Source: Lysobacter soli (GTDB taxonomy: Bacteria; Pseudomonadota; Gammaproteobacteria; Xanthomonadales; Xanthomonadaceae). Taken from it: 64,000 bases of DNA. The stretch spans positions 558,001 through 622,000 of the forward strand of contig NZ_QTJR01000001.1 in NCBI RefSeq assembly GCF_003382285.1. The letters are read 5' to 3'. The notes under the pieces were generated by a model. The model saw only the letters and a list, made by a program, of their open reading frames with translations, was not told where the DNA came from and searched no databases. A program made the position numbers and the translations under genes. Shown piece after piece: positions 20,093 to 30,550 of the stretch; position 1 is the first letter of the stretch, and each line of letters opens with the position of its first letter.

Positions 20093-22549
20093 TCAACGCG
20101 TTACTTCCACTTTCCAGTCACGAATCGCGTCGGAAACATCCAACGTCAGCATCTTCGCGGCACCGTCGTACTTCCAGCCAGCCACTGCAGCACCGTCCAC
20201 GCGCACCGAAGCAGGCCGCTGCGACACGCCAAACATCGTCACGCGCACCGCCTTCCACCACGGCGCGAACCCGCTGTGCTCCACATGCGCGCTCAACGTC
20301 ATCGACGACGCCGAAACCTCGCACGCATACGACACGCGAAGGAACGCCCCTTCGCGATACGCAAAGCTCTCGCCATCATCCTGATAAAGCGAACCGCGAC
20401 ACTCGGGCGAACCCACATCCGGCAGATACACCTGTAGCTCCAGCGGGCCCTTCGGCGTTTCGCCCGTGTGCTGCACCAGCGCCTGCATCGGCACGATCGC
20501 GCCCGCCCGCGCGTACAGCGGCGTTCCCGACGGACGAGGATCGAGCTTCACCGGCGTCTTCGTAGCCACGTATCGCTCCGATGTACCGAACGCGTACCAC
20601 CCACCCGGCGGCAGCGACACCGGATGCGCATCCAGTCGTTCGTCCACCACCGGCGCGACGAACAGATCGCCACCAAAAAGGAAATCGCGGTCGTTGCCGT
20701 AGAACGCTTCGGCATCCGGCCAGCGCAGGAACACCGGTCGCATGATCGGCATGCCCGTGCGCGCGTTCTCTTCCGCCGCCGTGTAGAGGTACGGCATCAG
20801 GCGATAGCGCAGTTCGATGGCGTCCCGGCGCAGCGCTTCGTGTTTCGGCCCGTCCACCCATGCTTCGTGCGGGCGCGTGTCGGTCGCGGCGTGGTTGCGG
20901 AACACGGGATTGAACGCGCCCAACTGGAACCAGCGCGTCAGCAGATCCGGCGGCGGCGAGCCGATGAAACCGCCGATGTCGTCGCCCGACATCGCCATGC
21001 CCGACAGCCCCAGGCTCAACAGGTTCGGCGTGCTCTGCGCGAGGTGGAACCAGCTCGCGGTGTTGTCGCCCGTCCACGTTGCCGCGTAACGCTGCGCGCC
21101 CGCGTATGCCGCGCGCGTGAGCACGAACGGCCGCTGCGTCGGCTGCAACTTCAGCAATCCTTCGTACGTCGCGCGCGCATTGAGCATGCCGTAGACGTTG
21201 TGGATGGCGCGGTGGTCGCGCGTGGTGCCATCGTCCATGCGGTGCACGGCATCGAGCGACATCGTGTTGCCGGGCACGTTGAAGACCGACGGTTCGTTCA
21301 TGTCGTTCCAGTAACCGGCGGCGCCCATCGCGGCGAAATCGCGATAGAGCCCGCCCCACCAGTCGCGCACGCGCGTCAGCGTGAAATCCGGGAACACCGA
21401 ATCGCCCGGCCACACTTCGCCGATGTAGAGCGAGCCGTCGGGATTGCGGATGAACGCGTCGTTGCGCATGCCCGAATCGAACGCCGCGTAGTCGTTGTCG
21501 GGATCGTGCTTGATGTGCAGGTCGGTGATGAGCACCGTGCGCAGCCCGTCCTTGCGCAGGTCGTCGATCATCTTCTCGAACGTCGGGAATTGCGCGCGGT
21601 CGACGGTGAACGGCGCGTAGCCCTTCTGGTAGTCGATGTCGAGATAGATCGCATCGCTGGGGATGCGATGGTCGCGAAGCTGCTTCGCGATCTCGCGCAC
21701 CTTCGATTCGGGGTGATAGGTATAGCGCGACTGCTGGAATCCTAGCGTCCACAGCGGCGGCAGCGGCGTGCGACCGGTCAGCGCGGTGTAGCGCTCGATG
21801 ACCTGCGCGGGCTGCGGGCCGGCGATGAAGTAGTAATCGAGCGGCCCGTCTTCGGCGCCGAAGGACAGCGTGCCATCCGATTCCTTGCCGAAATCGAAGC
21901 TGCTGCGATGCACGTTGTCGAAGAACACGCCGTACGCGACGCCGCCGCGCAGGCCGATGAAGAACGGGATCGACTTGTACAGCGGATCGGTCGTGCCCTG
22001 CCATCCATACGATTCGCTGTTCCACATTGCGAACGCGCGACCGCGGCGATCCAGCGGCCCGGCCTTGTCGCCGAGGCCGTAGTAATGCTCGTCGGCCGGC
22101 ATCGACTTCCACACGCGCACGCGCGTGCCGTGCTCGCCGGGCAGCCACGCCATCGGCAGCGACGCGTCGTCGGCGAGCAGCGCGCGACCGGCGTCATCGA
22201 CGAAATCCACGCGCAACGGCGAGCGATGGACGATGGCGACGACGCCATCGGCCCGCACGCGAACGGCGTCGCGGGTTTCATCGATCGTCACCTTCGCCGG
22301 TTCGGCGGCCTGCACCACGGCCCAGGAGGCATCGCCGTCGGCCTTTCCATCCGGTGCGAGGAGGACACGGAACACGCCGTCCGCATGGACGCTGACCTGC
22401 AGGCGCGCTGGACCGCTATGGACCACAACGCCGTCGGCGCGGCGTTCGACCCGTCCGGCATCGCCCAGGTGACGCCAACCGCCGGCATCGGCCGGTCCCG
22501 CCACCGCGAACACGAGCGCGACTGCCAGCGCCCAGGACATCGCCTTCAT
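20093..22549 (-). CDS. Glycoside hydrolase family 31, alpha-glucosidase, exported
   Basis: An 818-residue GH31 enzyme that releases alpha-linked glucose (maltose or related substrates; exact specificity not readable). A signal peptide ([16 protein letters not shown]) directs it out of the cytoplasm. An N-terminal beta-sandwich (about 30-230) precedes the catalytic barrel. The nucleophile Asp416 lies in [10 protein letters not shown] and the acid/base Asp495 in [10 protein letters not shown]; a C-terminal beta domain follows from about residue 650. It is on the opposite strand between dnaE and accA, which lie much closer together in related genomes, so it looks inserted. Composite repeats lie downstream of it and beyond accA. 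Confidence 0.93.
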   Translation of the reverse strand: MKAMSWALAVALVFAVAGPADAGGWRHLGDAGRVERRADGVVVHSGPARLQVSVHADGVFRVLLAPDGKADGDASWAVVQAAEPAKVTIDETRDAVRVRADGVVAIVHRSPLRVDFVDDAGRALLADDASLPMAWLPGEHGTRVRVWKSMPADEHYYGLGDKAGPLDRRGRAFAMWNSESYGWQGTTDPLYKSIPFFIGLRGGVAYGVFFDNVHRSSFDFGKESDGTLSFGAEDGPLDYYFIAGPQPAQVIERYTALTGRTPLPPLWTLGFQQSRYTYHPESKVREIAKQLRDHRIPSDAIYLDIDYQKGYAPFTVDRAQFPTFEKMIDDLRKDGLRTVLITDLHIKHDPDNDYAAFDSGMRNDAFIRNPDGSLYIGEVWPGDSVFPDFTLTRVRDWWGGLYRDFAAMGAAGYWNDMNEPSVFNVPGNTMSLDAVHRMDDGTTRDHRAIHNVYGMLNARATYEGLLKLQPTQRPFVLTRAAYAGAQRYAATWTGDNTASWFHLAQSTPNLLSLGLSGMAMSGDDIGGFIGSPPPDLLTRWFQLGAFNPVFRNHAATDTRPHEAWVDGPKHEALRRDAIELRYRLMPYLYTAAEENARTGMPIMRPVFLRWPDAEAFYGNDRDFLFGGDLFVAPVVDERLDAHPVSLPPGGWYAFGTSERYVATKTPVKLDPRPSGTPLYARAGAIVPMQALVQHTGETPKGPLELQVYLPDVGSPECRGSLYQDDGESFAYREGAFLRVSYACEVSASSMTLSAHVEHSGFAPWWKAVRVTMFGVSQRPASVRVDGAAVAGWKYDGAAKMLTLDVSDAIRDWKVEVTR

Positions 22550-22729
22550 CCGTGTCTCCCCTCGAACCCGAGCCCGGATTCAAGCACGCGGGTCGCGGGG
22601 CGGCCCGATGAAGACGTTTTCAATGGCCGCAGGGCGGCTTTCGCCCGGGCTCCATACTGGCAACACACCTCTCGGTACGGTCACCCGGCCTCGGCTAGAC
22701 TGTCCCACTTTCCGGCCACCGGCCCGAGC

Positions 22730-23689
22730 ATGAATCCGAACTACCTCGACTTCGAGCAGCCCATCGCCGACCTGGAAGCCAAGATCCAGGAACTGCGCCA
22801 CGCCAGCAACGCTCCGGCGGTGGACGTGGACGCCGAAGTGCATGCGCTGCAGGACAAGCTGCGCATCCGCACTGCCCAGATCTTCCGCGACCTCTCGCCG
22901 TGGCAGGTCTCGCAGCTGGCCCGCCACCCGGCGCGACCGTACACCAACGACTACATACGCGTGATGTGCGACGAGTTCCAGGAACTCGCCGGCGATCGCG
23001 CGTTCGCCGACGACGCCGCCATCGTCGGCGGCCTCGGCCGCATCAATGGCCGCAGCGTGGTGATCATCGGCCACCAGAAGGGCCGCGACACCAAGAGCAA
23101 GATCAAGCGCAATTTCGGCATGCCGCGTCCGGAGGGCTACCGCAAGGCGCTGCGCCTGATGAAGCTGGCCGAACGTTTCCGCCTGCCGATCCTCACCTTC
23201 ATCGACACCCCCGGCGCCTACCCGGGCGTGGGCGCGGAAGAGCGCGGCCAGTCCGAAGCCATCGCCCGCAACCTGCTGGAAATGAGCGAGCTGAAGGTCC
23301 CGGTGATCTGCACGGTGATCGGCGAAGGCGGCTCGGGCGGTGCGCTCGCCATCGGTGTCGGCGATCGCACGCTGATGCTGGAATACAGCACGTACTCGGT
23401 GATCTCGCCGGAAGGCTGCGCGTCGATCCTGTGGAAGGACGCCGCCAAGGCGAAGGACGCCGCCGAGCAGCTGGGTCTCACCGCCAAGCGCCTGCTCGGC
23501 CTGGGCCTGGTCGACAAGATCGTGCGCGAGCCCATCGGCGGCGCGCATCGCAATCCGAAGCAGATGGCCACGCGCCTGAAGGCCGTGCTGATCAACGAAC
23601 TCGACATGCTCGAGTCACTGCCGGTCGAGGATCTGCTGGAGCGCCGCTACCAGCGCCTGCGCAGCTACGGGGCGTACGAGGCGGCGTAG
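22730..23689 (+). CDS. accA: Acetyl-CoA carboxylase carboxyltransferase subunit alpha
   Basis: With AccD forms the carboxyltransferase that makes malonyl-CoA, the first committed step of fatty acid synthesis. The protein is 319 residues, the same length as E. coli. Signatures seen: [16 protein letters not shown] at the N-terminus, [53 protein letters not shown] and [15 protein letters not shown]. The ATG at 22730 starts the conserved N-terminus; the frame is open upstream across the divergent GH31 gene only as a GC-rich artefact. The 180-base divergent gap should hold promoters for both genes. Confidence 0.97.
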   Translation: MNPNYLDFEQPIADLEAKIQELRHASNAPAVDVDAEVHALQDKLRIRTAQIFRDLSPWQVSQLARHPARPYTNDYIRVMCDEFQELAGDRAFADDAAIVGGLGRINGRSVVIIGHQKGRDTKSKIKRNFGMPRPEGYRKALRLMKLAERFRLPILTFIDTPGAYPGVGAEERGQSEAIARNLLEMSELKVPVICTVIGEGGSGGALAIGVGDRTLMLEYSTYSVISPEGCASILWKDAAKAKDAAEQLGLTAKRLLGLGLVDKIVREPIGGAHRNPKQMATRLKAVLINELDMLESLPVEDLLERRYQRLRSYGAYEAA

Positions 23690-23715
23690 GCCCGCTGATT
23701 GCCCGCGGTTTTGAG

Positions 23716-23916
23716 CTCCTCTCCCTGCGGGAGAGGGGTTGGGGTGAGGGTTGGGACGTGCGACGCGCTGGCGCTCGCAGTGCACTCGATCGCTGCTTCT
23801 CGATGCCGAACGATCAAATGGATTCCAGCGTTCGCTGGAATGACGGTGAGTTGATTCACCGTCACGAGAGTGCCCTTGACTCACGGGCCTGGATCCCGGC
23901 TTTCGCCGGGATGACG
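23716..23916. repeat. Composite intergenic repeat, dispersed copy 3
   Basis: Third copy of the unit seen at 19643 and 19866. The head palindrome is CTCCTCTCCCTGCGGGAGAG plus GGGTTGGGGTGAGGG (23716-23750), arm A is at 23818-23849 and arm B at 23888-23916. Arm spacing is a little different (102 and 70 bases instead of 118 and 52). It lies between the convergent accA and Old Yellow Enzyme genes and may terminate both. Confidence 0.8.
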
Positions 23917-23969
23917 TTCATTCGAGGCAATGCTCGCTCGTCCTCAACACTCGTTCCCTCAAAGCCCAC

Positions 23970-25031
23970 TCACCACGCCCGCAAATACTGCTCCGGCCCG
24001 TGCAGTTCGCCGGACAGCTCCTTCGCCGCACGGCGCGGGAAATACGGATCGCGCAGCAGTTCGCGCGCGATGAGCACCACGTCCGCATCGCCCTCCTCGA
24101 CGATCGTTTCGGCGTGATCGGATTTCGTGATCAGCCCCACCGCGCCGGTCGCGATGCCCGCTTCCTTGCGGATGCGCGTGGCGAACGGCACCTGGTAGCC
24201 CGCGTGCAGCGGGATCTTCGCGCCCGGCGCGAGGCCGCCGGTGGACACGTCGATCAGGTCGATGCCGCGATCCTTCACGATGCGCGCCAGCTCGACGCTT
24301 TCCTCGATGTCCCAGCCGCCTTCGATCCAGTCCGTCGCCGACACGCGCAGCCAAAGCGGCAGGCGCTCCGGCCACACCTTGCGCACCGCGTCGATCACTT
24401 CCAGTAGCAGGCGGACGCGGTTGTCGAACGAACCGCCGTACTCGTCGCTGCGATGGTTCGACAGCGGCGACAGGAACTGGTGCAGCAGGTAGCCGTGCGC
24501 CGCGTGGATCTCGGCGATCTGGAAACCCGCCGCCTTCGCGCGCCACGCGGCGCAGGCGAAATCGTCGACGACGTTGCGCAGCTCGCCCGCATCGAGCGCG
24601 CGCGGGACCAGCGAGGTTTCGCTGAAGGCCACGGCGCTCGGCGCGACCGGCGTCCAACCGCCGTCGTCGGGCGTCACGGCGATTCCGCCGAGCCACGGCG
24701 GCGCCGTGCTCGCCTTGCGGCCGGCATGTGCGAGCTGGATGCCCGGCACCGTGCCCTGCGCCGCGACGAAGCGCGTGATGCGCGACCACGCTTCGGCCTG
24801 GTGGTCGTTCCACAGTCCGGTGTCGGCGGGCGAAATGCGGCCTTCGGCCGACACCGCGCTGGCCTCGGCGATGATCGCGCCCGCGCCGCCCACCGCGCGG
24901 CTGCCCAGATGCACCAGGTGCCAGTCGTTGGGCACGCCGTCGACCGCGGAGTACTGGCACATCGGCGCCACCACGAGGCGATTGCGCAAGGTGAGCGCGC
25001 GTTGTTCGAACGGGGTGAAAAGCCGGGACAC
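23970..25031 (-). CDS. NADPH-dependent flavin oxidoreductase, Old Yellow Enzyme family (YqjM type)
   Basis: FMN-dependent ene-reductase that reduces activated C=C bonds of enals, enones or nitro compounds. The protein is 353 residues from a GTG at 25031, preceded by AGGAG at a 6-base spacing; an upstream extension in the same frame is not supported. The class II/YqjM fingerprint is present: PMCQYSA with Cys25 and Tyr27 near the flavin, QLAHAGRK, and the substrate-binding EIHAAHGYLLHQFLSP. It ends with DVVLIARELLRDPYFPRRAA near the FMN phosphate. Divergent from tilS with a 112-base gap. Physiological substrate unknown; detoxification is the usual inference. Confidence 0.93.
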   Translation of the reverse strand: MSRLFTPFEQRALTLRNRLVVAPMCQYSAVDGVPNDWHLVHLGSRAVGGAGAIIAEASAVSAEGRISPADTGLWNDHQAEAWSRITRFVAAQGTVPGIQLAHAGRKASTAPPWLGGIAVTPDDGGWTPVAPSAVAFSETSLVPRALDAGELRNVVDDFACAAWRAKAAGFQIAEIHAAHGYLLHQFLSPLSNHRSDEYGGSFDNRVRLLLEVIDAVRKVWPERLPLWLRVSATDWIEGGWDIEESVELARIVKDRGIDLIDVSTGGLAPGAKIPLHAGYQVPFATRIRKEAGIATGAVGLITKSDHAETIVEEGDADVVLIARELLRDPYFPRRAAKELSGELHGPEQYLRAW

Positions 25032-25143
25032 GACGGACTCCTGCAAGGCGAAACGGGGGATGGAGGCATGGTGCGATGGCGTGGCGCGCGATGCAGCCCC
25101 ATCGGTGGGTTGCTGCATTCCACGACCATGGCACCATCGCGCG

Positions 25144-26463
25144 ATGCCCGCCGCGCCCGCCACCGCCCTGCACGACCTTCCGGCGGCGCCACTGTGCGTG
25201 GGCTACAGCGGCGGGCTCGATTCCACGGTGCTGCTGCACCTGCTGGCGAGCTCGCGCCCCGCGCATGGCCTGCGTGCGATCCATGTCCACCACGGGCTTC
25301 ACGCCGACGCGGACCGCTGGAGCACGCATTGCGAAGCCGCCTGCGCCGCGCTCGGCGTTGAGCTGACGGTCATCCGCGTGAAGGTCGCCGCGACAGGTGC
25401 TGGCCCCGAGGCGGCTGCGCGCGACGCGCGCCATGCCGCGTTCGCCTCCGCACTCGGCAGCGATGAAGTGCTCGCACTCGCGCACCATCGCGACGACCAG
25501 GCGGAGACCTTCCTGCTCCGCGCCCTGCGCGCGTCCAGCCCCGATGGCCTCGCGGCGATGCGTCGCTGGCGCACGTTCGGACGCGGCCGGCTGTGGCGGC
25601 CGCTGCTCGACATCGATCGCGATGCGCTGCTCGCTTACGCGCAGGCGCATGGGCTCGCCTGGATCGAGGACCCCAGCAATGCCGACACCGCCTTCGACCG
25701 CAATTTCCTGCGCACGCGCGTGATGCCGCTGCTGCGCGAACGCTGGCCGCACGCGTCCGATGCCCTGGCGCGGTCGGCGGCGTTGTGCGAGCGGACGGAC
25801 GCACTGCTCGACGACGAGGACGCGCTTGCGCTCGCGAACGTCGGCCTGAGCGATCCGCGTTGTCTATCGCGGATGGGCCTGCTGGCGCTCCCGGAATCGC
25901 GCCGCGCGCGCGTGCTGCGGCGCTGGATCGATGCGCTCGGTTTGCCCGCGCTGCCGGCGAACGGCATCGAGCGGATCGAGCACGAGATCCTCGGCGCGCG
26001 CGATGACGCCGAACCGGTCTTCCAGTGGCACGGCGCCGTCGTCCGCGCATGGCGCGACCTGCTCTTCGCCGACGTGGCGAGAGCGCCGCTGCCGGCAGAC
26101 TGGCATGCCGAATGGGACGGCCGCGCGCCGCTGGCGCTTCCCGATGGCGACGTGCTGGCCCTCGACGGCACCGCTGGCTTCGACACGCCGCTGCGCGTGC
26201 ATGCGCGCCAGGGCGGCGAACGCCTCATGCGTGCGGGCCGCTCGCATTCGCATGCGCTCAAGCAGGTGCTGCAGGAACTCGGCATCCCGCCGTGGGAGCG
26301 CGAGCGCTTGCCGCTGCTCAGCGACGGCGCCGGCGAGTTGCTCGCGGCAGGCGACCTCGTCCATTCGGCCCGCTTCGATGCCTGGCTCCGCGGGCGTGGT
26401 GCGCGGCTGGTTTGGCGTCGCGAGGGCGAGACGCACGCCGCAACCGCCCGCGACGGCAATTGA
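25144..26463 (+). CDS. tilS: tRNA(Ile)-lysidine synthetase
   Basis: Converts C34 of tRNA-Ile(CAU) to lysidine so that it reads AUA codons; essential. The protein is 439 residues (E. coli 432). The PP-loop ATP-binding motif GYSGGLDST is at residues 20-28, followed by [12 protein letters not shown] and [12 protein letters not shown], all typical of the N-type ATPase domain. [13 protein letters not shown]-like sequence ([19 protein letters not shown]) marks the second domain, and [19 protein letters not shown] the C-terminal tRNA-binding domain. The ATG at 25144 gives the expected N-terminus. xseB follows after 31 bases. Confidence 0.95.
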   Translation: MPAAPATALHDLPAAPLCVGYSGGLDSTVLLHLLASSRPAHGLRAIHVHHGLHADADRWSTHCEAACAALGVELTVIRVKVAATGAGPEAAARDARHAAFASALGSDEVLALAHHRDDQAETFLLRALRASSPDGLAAMRRWRTFGRGRLWRPLLDIDRDALLAYAQAHGLAWIEDPSNADTAFDRNFLRTRVMPLLRERWPHASDALARSAALCERTDALLDDEDALALANVGLSDPRCLSRMGLLALPESRRARVLRRWIDALGLPALPANGIERIEHEILGARDDAEPVFQWHGAVVRAWRDLLFADVARAPLPADWHAEWDGRAPLALPDGDVLALDGTAGFDTPLRVHARQGGERLMRAGRSHSHALKQVLQELGIPPWERERLPLLSDGAGELLAAGDLVHSARFDAWLRGRGARLVWRREGETHAATARDGN

Positions 26464-26494
26464 CCCCCGCCGGGGCGGGTCGCAAACTTCCCGC

Positions 26495-26785
26495 ATGCCA
26501 CGTACACCCGCCCAAGACGACGCGCCTTCCACCTCGCCGGTGAGCGACTTCGAGCAGTCCCTGGACGCGCTCGAGCAACTGGTCGAGAAGATGGAACACG
26601 GCGAGATGAGCCTGGAAGACTCGCTGGCCGCGTACGAGCGCGGCGTCGGCCTGTACCGCCGCTGCCAGAGCGCGCTGGAAGAGGCCGAACTGCGCGTGCG
26701 CCTGCTCAGCGACCCGCAGAATCCCGCCTCGGGCGAGCCCTTCTCCGCGCAGGACGCCGGCTCGTCGAGCCGCGGCGATGTCTGA
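26495..26785 (+). CDS. xseB: Exodeoxyribonuclease VII small subunit
   Basis: Small subunit of the exonuclease that degrades single-stranded DNA. The protein is 96 residues (E. coli 80) with a short polar N-terminal tail. The family core [20 protein letters not shown] then [20 protein letters not shown] predicts two coiled helices. Its end overlaps ispA by 8 bases, giving coupled translation. xseB next to ispA is a standard gammaproteobacterial arrangement; the large subunit xseA is not in this window. Confidence 0.94.
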   Translation: MPRTPAQDDAPSTSPVSDFEQSLDALEQLVEKMEHGEMSLEDSLAAYERGVGLYRRCQSALEEAELRVRLLSDPQNPASGEPFSAQDAGSSSRGDV

Positions 26786-27653
26786 CCTCGCGCGCTGGCG
26801 CGAACGCGCCGACGCCGCGCTGCAACGTGCCCTGCCCGACCCGCATTCGCCGCCGCAGCGCCTGCACGCGGCTATGCGGCACGCCGTACTGCTGGGCGGC
26901 AAGCGCATGCGGCCGCTGCTGGTCTACGCGGCCGGATCGGCCTTCGGCGCGTCGGTGGACACGCTGGACGCGCCAGCCGTCGCGGTCGAACTGATCCACG
27001 CCTATTCCCTCGTCCATGACGACCTGCCCGCGATGGACGACGACGCGCTGCGTCGCGGCCAGCCGACGGTGCACGTCGCCTTCGACGAAGCCACGGCGGT
27101 GCTCGCGGGCGATGCGCTGCAGTCGCTCGCTTTCGAAGTGCTGGCCGATGCCGACGTCGACGCGACAACGCGTGTGGACCTGCTGCGCACGCTCGCACGC
27201 GCGTCCGGTGCCGCCGGCATGTGCGGCGGGCAGGCGCTGGACCTTGCGGCGACCGGCAATGGCAGCTCGCTGTCGGTGCATGCGCTGGAAGAACTGCATT
27301 CGCTCAAGACCGGCGCGCTGATCCGCGCCGCGGTACGCATGGGCGCGCTGTGCGGCGGCGCCTCGGCCGAAGAACTCGCCGCGCTGGATCGTTATGCCGC
27401 CGCGCTTGGCCTCGCGTTCCAGGTACGCGACGACATCCTCGACATCGAAGGCGACAGCGCGACGCTCGGCAAGACCGCCGGCAAGGACGTGGCGCAGGAC
27501 AAGGCGACGTTCCCTGCGTTGATCGGACTGGATGCGTCGCGCGCACGGCTGGACGAGTTGCGCCGTGCGATGGATGACGCGCTGTCGCCGCTCGGCGACC
27601 GTGCGAATGCGCTGGCGGCGTTGGGGCGGATGGCGATCGAGCGGGATCGCTAA
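26778..27653 (+). CDS. ispA: (2E,6E)-farnesyl diphosphate synthase
   Basis: Condenses DMAPP and IPP to geranyl and then farnesyl diphosphate, the substrate of UppS and of quinone side-chain synthesis. The protein is 291 residues (E. coli 299). The first Asp-rich motif DDLPAMDDD starts at residue 81, and the second DDILD at 218. [22 protein letters not shown] and the [10 protein letters not shown] segment are typical of the short-chain family. dxs, which often follows ispA, is not here; a strong terminator at 27764 ends the operon. Confidence 0.95.
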   Translation: MSDLARWRERADAALQRALPDPHSPPQRLHAAMRHAVLLGGKRMRPLLVYAAGSAFGASVDTLDAPAVAVELIHAYSLVHDDLPAMDDDALRRGQPTVHVAFDEATAVLAGDALQSLAFEVLADADVDATTRVDLLRTLARASGAAGMCGGQALDLAATGNGSSLSVHALEELHSLKTGALIRAAVRMGALCGGASAEELAALDRYAAALGLAFQVRDDILDIEGDSATLGKTAGKDVAQDKATFPALIGLDASRARLDELRRAMDDALSPLGDRANALAALGRMAIERDR

Positions 27654-27696
27654 GCCGTTTGTTGTGTTGCTCGTTTGCGGCAGGCAAAAACGGAAC

Positions 27697-27725
27697 TGTC
27701 ATCTCGGCGAAGGCCGGCATGACGA
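27697..27725. repeat. REP-like palindrome downstream of ispA
   Basis: An imperfect single copy of the GTCAT..CGGCGAAGGCCGG..ATGACG family seen elsewhere in the window, lying between ispA and its terminator. Confidence 0.45.
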
Positions 27726-27763
27726 CCAGCAACAAGCATCTGCCACCGCAGGAAGCCCAAACA

Positions 27764-27795
27764 AAAACGCCCGCTTCGTCGAAGCGGGCGTTTCG
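27764..27795. terminator. Strong bidirectional intrinsic terminator between ispA and DUF4870 gene
   Basis: An 11-bp perfect stem ACGCCCGCTTC / GAAGCGGGCGT (27767-27777 with 27781-27791), preceded by AAAAA and followed by TTT. It lies between convergent genes and should work for both. A short TTTCGCG triplet-like repeat follows at about 27790-27812. Confidence 0.85.
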
Positions 27796-27844
27796 CGTTT
27801 CGCGTTTCGCGTTGAGGTTCCGAAATACGAAACGACGAGCGTCG

Positions 27845-28291
27845 TTACTTCACCAGTCGCAGCGTGAAGGGATAACGGTACGTCACCCCATCGTTGGCCT
27901 TGATCGCCGCGATGATCGCGAATACCAGCCATGCGATGCCGATGACGAACCACGCCGGGATCGCGATCAGCAGGCCGATGCCCAGCGTCACGAACACCAG
28001 CACCGCCAGCGCGAAGAACACGATCGCCACGGTGATGTTGAAGTTGAGCGCTTCCTTGGCCTGGTCGTCGACGAACGGCATCGTGTCCTTCTTCACCAGC
28101 CAGATGATCAGCGGGCCCAAGAACGTGCCCCAGCCGCCGACGCCGGAGGTCAGCACCGCGCCGGCGATCGCCGACAGGTGCGCGAACATCGCCCACTGAC
28201 GCTGGTCGGACGACACGCCACTGGGATGCTCGGCCGACGGCGGCGGCGGTGGCGTGGAGGTCTGGCCGGGGTCGATCGGGTTCTCGCTCAT
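27845..28291 (-). CDS. DUF4870 (Tic20-like) membrane protein
   Basis: A 148-residue protein. A Pro-rich cytoplasmic N-terminus (about 1-30) precedes a DUF4870 domain: DQRQWAMFAHLSAIAGAV, WLVKKDTMPFVDDQAKEALN and FNITVAIVFFALAVLVFVTL. Three or four membrane helices are visible, with the conserved Lys/Asp-Gln-Glu-Asn loop after the second. GGAG precedes the ATG. The frame is open further upstream inside pmbA, but the DUF4870 N-terminus fits the start at 28291. The gap to pmbA is 89 bases on the same strand. Function of the family is unknown. Confidence 0.9.
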   Translation of the reverse strand: MSENPIDPGQTSTPPPPPSAEHPSGVSSDQRQWAMFAHLSAIAGAVLTSGVGGWGTFLGPLIIWLVKKDTMPFVDDQAKEALNFNITVAIVFFALAVLVFVTLGIGLLIAIPAWFVIGIAWLVFAIIAAIKANDGVTYRYPFTLRLVK

Positions 28292-28380
28292 CGCTTGCTC
28301 CGGATTTCCTTGAAGGGGACCTGAACCACTTTCCGTTGCGACGCCGGGCAGGTCAAGCAGAGCCGCCCGGCAGCGCCCGC

Positions 28381-29775
28381 TTACTCGCTGGCGTCGGACT
28401 CGCCCGCCACCGTCATGCGGCCGATCAGGATCGAGCCGGTGCGCACGTGCGAACGCGGATCGACGTCGGTGCCGACGGCCTCGATCGCCGCGAACATCGA
28501 CTTCAGGTTGCCGGCGACGGTGATGCCGTCGACCGGGTACTGGATCTGCCCGTTCTCGACCCAGTAGCCGCCCGCGCCGCGCGAATAATCGCCGGTGACG
28601 TTGTTCACGCCCTGCCCCATGAGTTCGGTGACGAGCAGGCCGCGGTCCATGCCGCGCAGCAGCGATTCCTGGTCGCCTGCATTCGCGGCGACCTGCAGGT
28701 TGTGCACGCCGCCAGCGTTGGCGGTGGTATGCAGGCCGAGCTTGCGCGCGGAATAGCTGCCGAGGATGTAGCGCTGCAGCACGCCGGCGGTCACCAGCGG
28801 CGCCTCGCGCGTGGCCACGCCTTCGGCATCGAACGATGCGGAACGGAAACCGCGCGGCAGGAACGGGAGTTCCTCGATGCCGAACCAGTCGGGGAACAAC
28901 TGCTGGCCGGCGCTGTCGACGAGGAAGCTCGCGCGGCGGTACAGCGCGCCGCCGGACACCGCGCCGAGCAGGTGACCGATCAGCGAACGCGCCATCTCCG
29001 CCGAATACAGCACCGGATACTCGCCGGTCGGCACCTGGCGCGGCGCGAGGCGCGACGCCGCGCGTTCGGCGGCCTTGCGGCCGATGGACGCGGCCGGCTC
29101 CAGGTCGTCCGCCGACAGGCCAATGCTGTACCAGCCATCGCGCTGCATCCCGTCGCCACGGCCGGCGATCAGCGCGCAGCCGATGCTGTGTTGCGTGCTG
29201 CGCTCGCGGCCGATGAACCCGTGCGAGTTCGCGTACACGCTGATGCTCTCGCCGGTGCCGACGGAGGCGCCGTCGGAATTCTCGATGCGGCGATCCGAAT
29301 CGCGACCGGCCTGCTCGCAGGCGAGCGCGAGGTCCAGCGCGCGATCGGCGTCGATGATCCACGGATGCCAGGAATCGAACTCGCGCAGGTCCGTCGCCAT
29401 CAGCGACGCGTCGGCGAGGCCAGCGGCCGCGTCGTCTTCCGTATGCCGCGCGATCGCGCAGGCCTGCTCGACGGTCGCGTCCAGGCTTTCCTCGCGCAGG
29501 TCCGCGGTGCTGGCGCTGCCCTTGCGCTGGCCGAAGTAGACGGTGACGGAGATGCCGCGGTCGCGCGTGGACTCGACGGTCTCGACCTCGCCCATGCGGA
29601 CGTTGACGTTGAGGCCGGATTCCTCCGAGCACGACACCTCCGCCTGCGTGGCGCCGCGCGCGCGGGCGCTGTCCAGCAAACGCTGGGACAGGTCGGCGAG
29701 CGCGTCCAGGCGCGCGTGGCTGTCGCCGAGCGAGGCGGCGTAGGCGGGCAAATTCTGGGAAACGATCTGGCTCAA
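28381..29775 (-). CDS. pmbA: Metalloprotease PmbA (TldE), non-catalytic partner of TldD
   Basis: Forms the TldD/TldE heterodimer that trims unfolded peptides, known from microcin B17 maturation and CcdA degradation. The protein is 464 residues (E. coli 450). Signatures: EVSCSEESGLNVNVRMGEVE in the N-terminal domain, ISVTVYFGQRKGSAST, and the C-terminal GGVHNLQVAANAG, MGQGVNNVTGDYSRGAGGYW and IEAVGTDVD. It lacks the HExxxH motif present in TldD, as expected for this subunit. The start is TTG at 29775, with AAGGA seven bases upstream. tldD lies about 0.8 kb upstream on the same strand, with darP (opposite strand) between them. Confidence 0.94.
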   Translation of the reverse strand: MSQIVSQNLPAYAASLGDSHARLDALADLSQRLLDSARARGATQAEVSCSEESGLNVNVRMGEVETVESTRDRGISVTVYFGQRKGSASTADLREESLDATVEQACAIARHTEDDAAAGLADASLMATDLREFDSWHPWIIDADRALDLALACEQAGRDSDRRIENSDGASVGTGESISVYANSHGFIGRERSTQHSIGCALIAGRGDGMQRDGWYSIGLSADDLEPAASIGRKAAERAASRLAPRQVPTGEYPVLYSAEMARSLIGHLLGAVSGGALYRRASFLVDSAGQQLFPDWFGIEELPFLPRGFRSASFDAEGVATREAPLVTAGVLQRYILGSYSARKLGLHTTANAGGVHNLQVAANAGDQESLLRGMDRGLLVTELMGQGVNNVTGDYSRGAGGYWVENGQIQYPVDGITVAGNLKSMFAAIEAVGTDVDPRSHVRTGSILIGRMTVAGESDASE

Positions 29776-29906
29776 GTGGTGATCCTTGTCGAAGGCGATC
29801 CGGCGCGGAAGGGGGCGGCTGAACGCGGATTTCGCGCGATGTGTGCTTTATCCGTGGTCATCCGCGAAAATCCGCGTCCGACAGTTCTTTTTGCAGCAGG
29901 TGCGCC

Positions 29907-30485
29907 ATGCGCGGTAGAGACGAGGAAACCGGGGAATTCTTCAGCCCCAGTCGCAGCCAGAACCGGCGCGAGGCGCTGGAGGTACTGGCCTTGGGTGAAA
30001 AGCTGGTCGCCCTGACTGAGGCGCAGCTGGCCAAGCTTCCGGTGCCGGACTCGCTGCTGCCGCACATCCGCGAGGCCAAGCGCATCACCGCGCACATCGC
30101 GCACAAGCGCCAGCTGGCGTTCCTGGCCAAGCAGATGCGCCGCGAGGACGACGAGGTGCTGGAGGCGATCCGCGACGCGCTCGACGAGGACGGCGAGGCC
30201 GCGCGGCGCGAAGTGGCGGCGATGCATCGCGTGGAAGCCTGGCGCGAGCGCCTGCTCGCCGACGGCGACGCCGCGCTGGCGCAGCTGCTCGACGAGTACC
30301 CGACCGCCGACCGCCAGCATCTGCGCGCGCTCGTGCGCAGCGCGCTGGACGAGCGCCGCAAGAACAAGCCGCCGCGCGCGTTCCGCGAGTTGTACCGGGC
30401 GCTGCGCGAGTTGATCGTGGGTGGCACGACGGGCGATGACGACGTCGAGGATGCGGACGAGTCGATCGAGGACGACGAGCGCTGA
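29907..30485 (+). CDS. darP: Ribosome-associated protein DarP (YjgA, DUF615)
   Basis: Assists late assembly of the 50S ribosomal subunit. The protein is 192 residues (E. coli 183), highly charged and helical, with the DUF615 core [20 protein letters not shown] and [20 protein letters not shown]. The C-terminus carries YRALRELI followed by an acidic tail. I take the ATG at 29907 ([20 protein letters not shown]) because it starts at the family's conserved GEF.SPS.SQ segment; the open frame upstream adds a non-conserved stretch. It is divergent from pmbA and convergent with tldD, the same trio seen in many gammaproteobacteria. Confidence 0.93.
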   Translation: MRGRDEETGEFFSPSRSQNRREALEVLALGEKLVALTEAQLAKLPVPDSLLPHIREAKRITAHIAHKRQLAFLAKQMRREDDEVLEAIRDALDEDGEAARREVAAMHRVEAWRERLLADGDAALAQLLDEYPTADRQHLRALVRSALDERRKNKPPRAFRELYRALRELIVGGTTGDDDVEDADESIEDDER

Positions 30486-30493
30486 AATCCTGA

Positions 30494-30522
30494 AGCCCGG
30501 GTGCGCTGCGCCTGCCCGGGCT
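30494..30522. terminator. GC-rich hairpin between convergent darP and tldD
   Basis: AGCCCGGG and CCCGGGCT pair across a 13-base interior that can fold further. It lies in the 65-base gap between convergent stops. No T-tract, so termination strength is uncertain; it also resembles the GTAG-type REP at 61826. Confidence 0.45.
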
Positions 30523-30550
30523 GCAACGGTGTCCGGTTGTCGCTCCAGAA

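Noticed and set aside
25032-25163. N-terminal extension of the Old Yellow Enzyme gene
   Set aside because: The GTG at 25031 has AGGAG at good spacing and starts the conserved fold; the extension would occupy the divergent promoter region with tilS.
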